This document shows, in pieces, positions 63,694 through 64,000 of a DNA stretch of 64,000 nucleotides. The DNA comes from Batillaria attramentaria (lineage: Eukaryota > Mollusca > Gastropoda > Batillariidae), in the NCBI GenBank assembly GCA_018292915.2, contig JACVVK020000090.1, forward strand, positions 1,356,001-1,420,000, given 5' to 3'. Position 1 is the stretch's first letter. The number at the start of each line of letters is the position of its first letter. The notes beneath the pieces were generated by a model. The model was not told the DNA's origin. It ran no database searches and saw only the letters and a program-made list of their open reading frames with translations. A program made the translations under genes and the position numbers.

Positions 63694-64000
63694 AAAAGAA
63701 ATCATGTACAACGAAAAAGAAAATGCAAGGGAAAGATGGATGAAATGCAATAAAAATTATGTATAGTTGCGTGTAAGCCACAACGTGAAGCTCAGTCGCC
63801 ACTCAGATACTTTGCACCGCGTAGTTATCGATTCAAACGCGAGACGTAGGCGATGACCGATGACCTTCAGTGTAAATCACAACGCCTCGGTTTTATGATT
63901 CGTAATCAGCTGGTGGAATGTAATAGTCATCTTTGCCTGGGTGCGCATCTTTGGTGTCATGGCTCATGTTTTCTCCTCCCTTCATCTGGAAATACAGATC

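Overview
This looks like nuclear DNA from an invertebrate animal, most likely a mollusc and probably a marine gastropod. That assignment is inference. The support is spliced genes with GT-AG introns and secreted-protein modules (MACPF, PAN, HYR, Sushi, C-type lectin, EGF), very dense AC, AG and TC microsatellites, two tRNA-headed SINE families, several LINE 3' ends, and DNA transposons with TA or TTAA target sites. There are no bacterial-style operons, CRISPR arrays or rRNA genes.

All the genes I can support lie on the minus strand, in tandem. Read 5' to 3' (high to low coordinate) they are: gene 1 (TATA box near 58.39 kb, start codon 55,587, exons down to 49,353), a secreted MACPF protein with three PAN/apple-like modules whose 3' end I could not find; gene 2 (start 41,480, stop 14,645), a secreted protein of about 3,600 residues in 31 recognised exons, ordered signal peptide, Cys-rich module, HYR, Sushi, EGF-like, a conserved Cys module, then about fifteen tandem beta-sandwich modules each marked by a D-x-[TS]-P-P linker and often W-x-GF-x-D; gene 3 (start 8,697, running off the left edge), a signal peptide, a complete three-exon C-type lectin domain, then the same EGF-like exon and conserved Cys module as gene 2. 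Genes 2 and 3 are therefore paralogues with exchanged front ends, and the exchange point sits on phase-1 introns. Splice phases agree at nearly every junction, which is the main evidence for the models. The exceptions are listed.

Introns and intergenic DNA are mostly mobile elements. Two dated-by-nesting events can be read directly: a 1.4-kb pogo/Tigger-like element inserted at TA inside a LINE 3' end, whose uninterrupted relative lies 6 kb away, and a 1.3-1.7 kb element rich in TCAAGGTCA motifs inserted into a fold-back repeat, whose uninterrupted relative lies at 57.4-58.0 kb. A piggyBac-like element with TTAA and a truncated transposase N-terminus lies just downstream of the gene 2 stop. 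A SINE with a 13-bp target duplication lies inside the third TCAAGGTCA element.

The most interesting points are the lineage of giant modular secreted proteins next to a MACPF gene, the CTLD versus HYR/Sushi swap, and four exons whose 3' splice sites directly abut long TG repeats.
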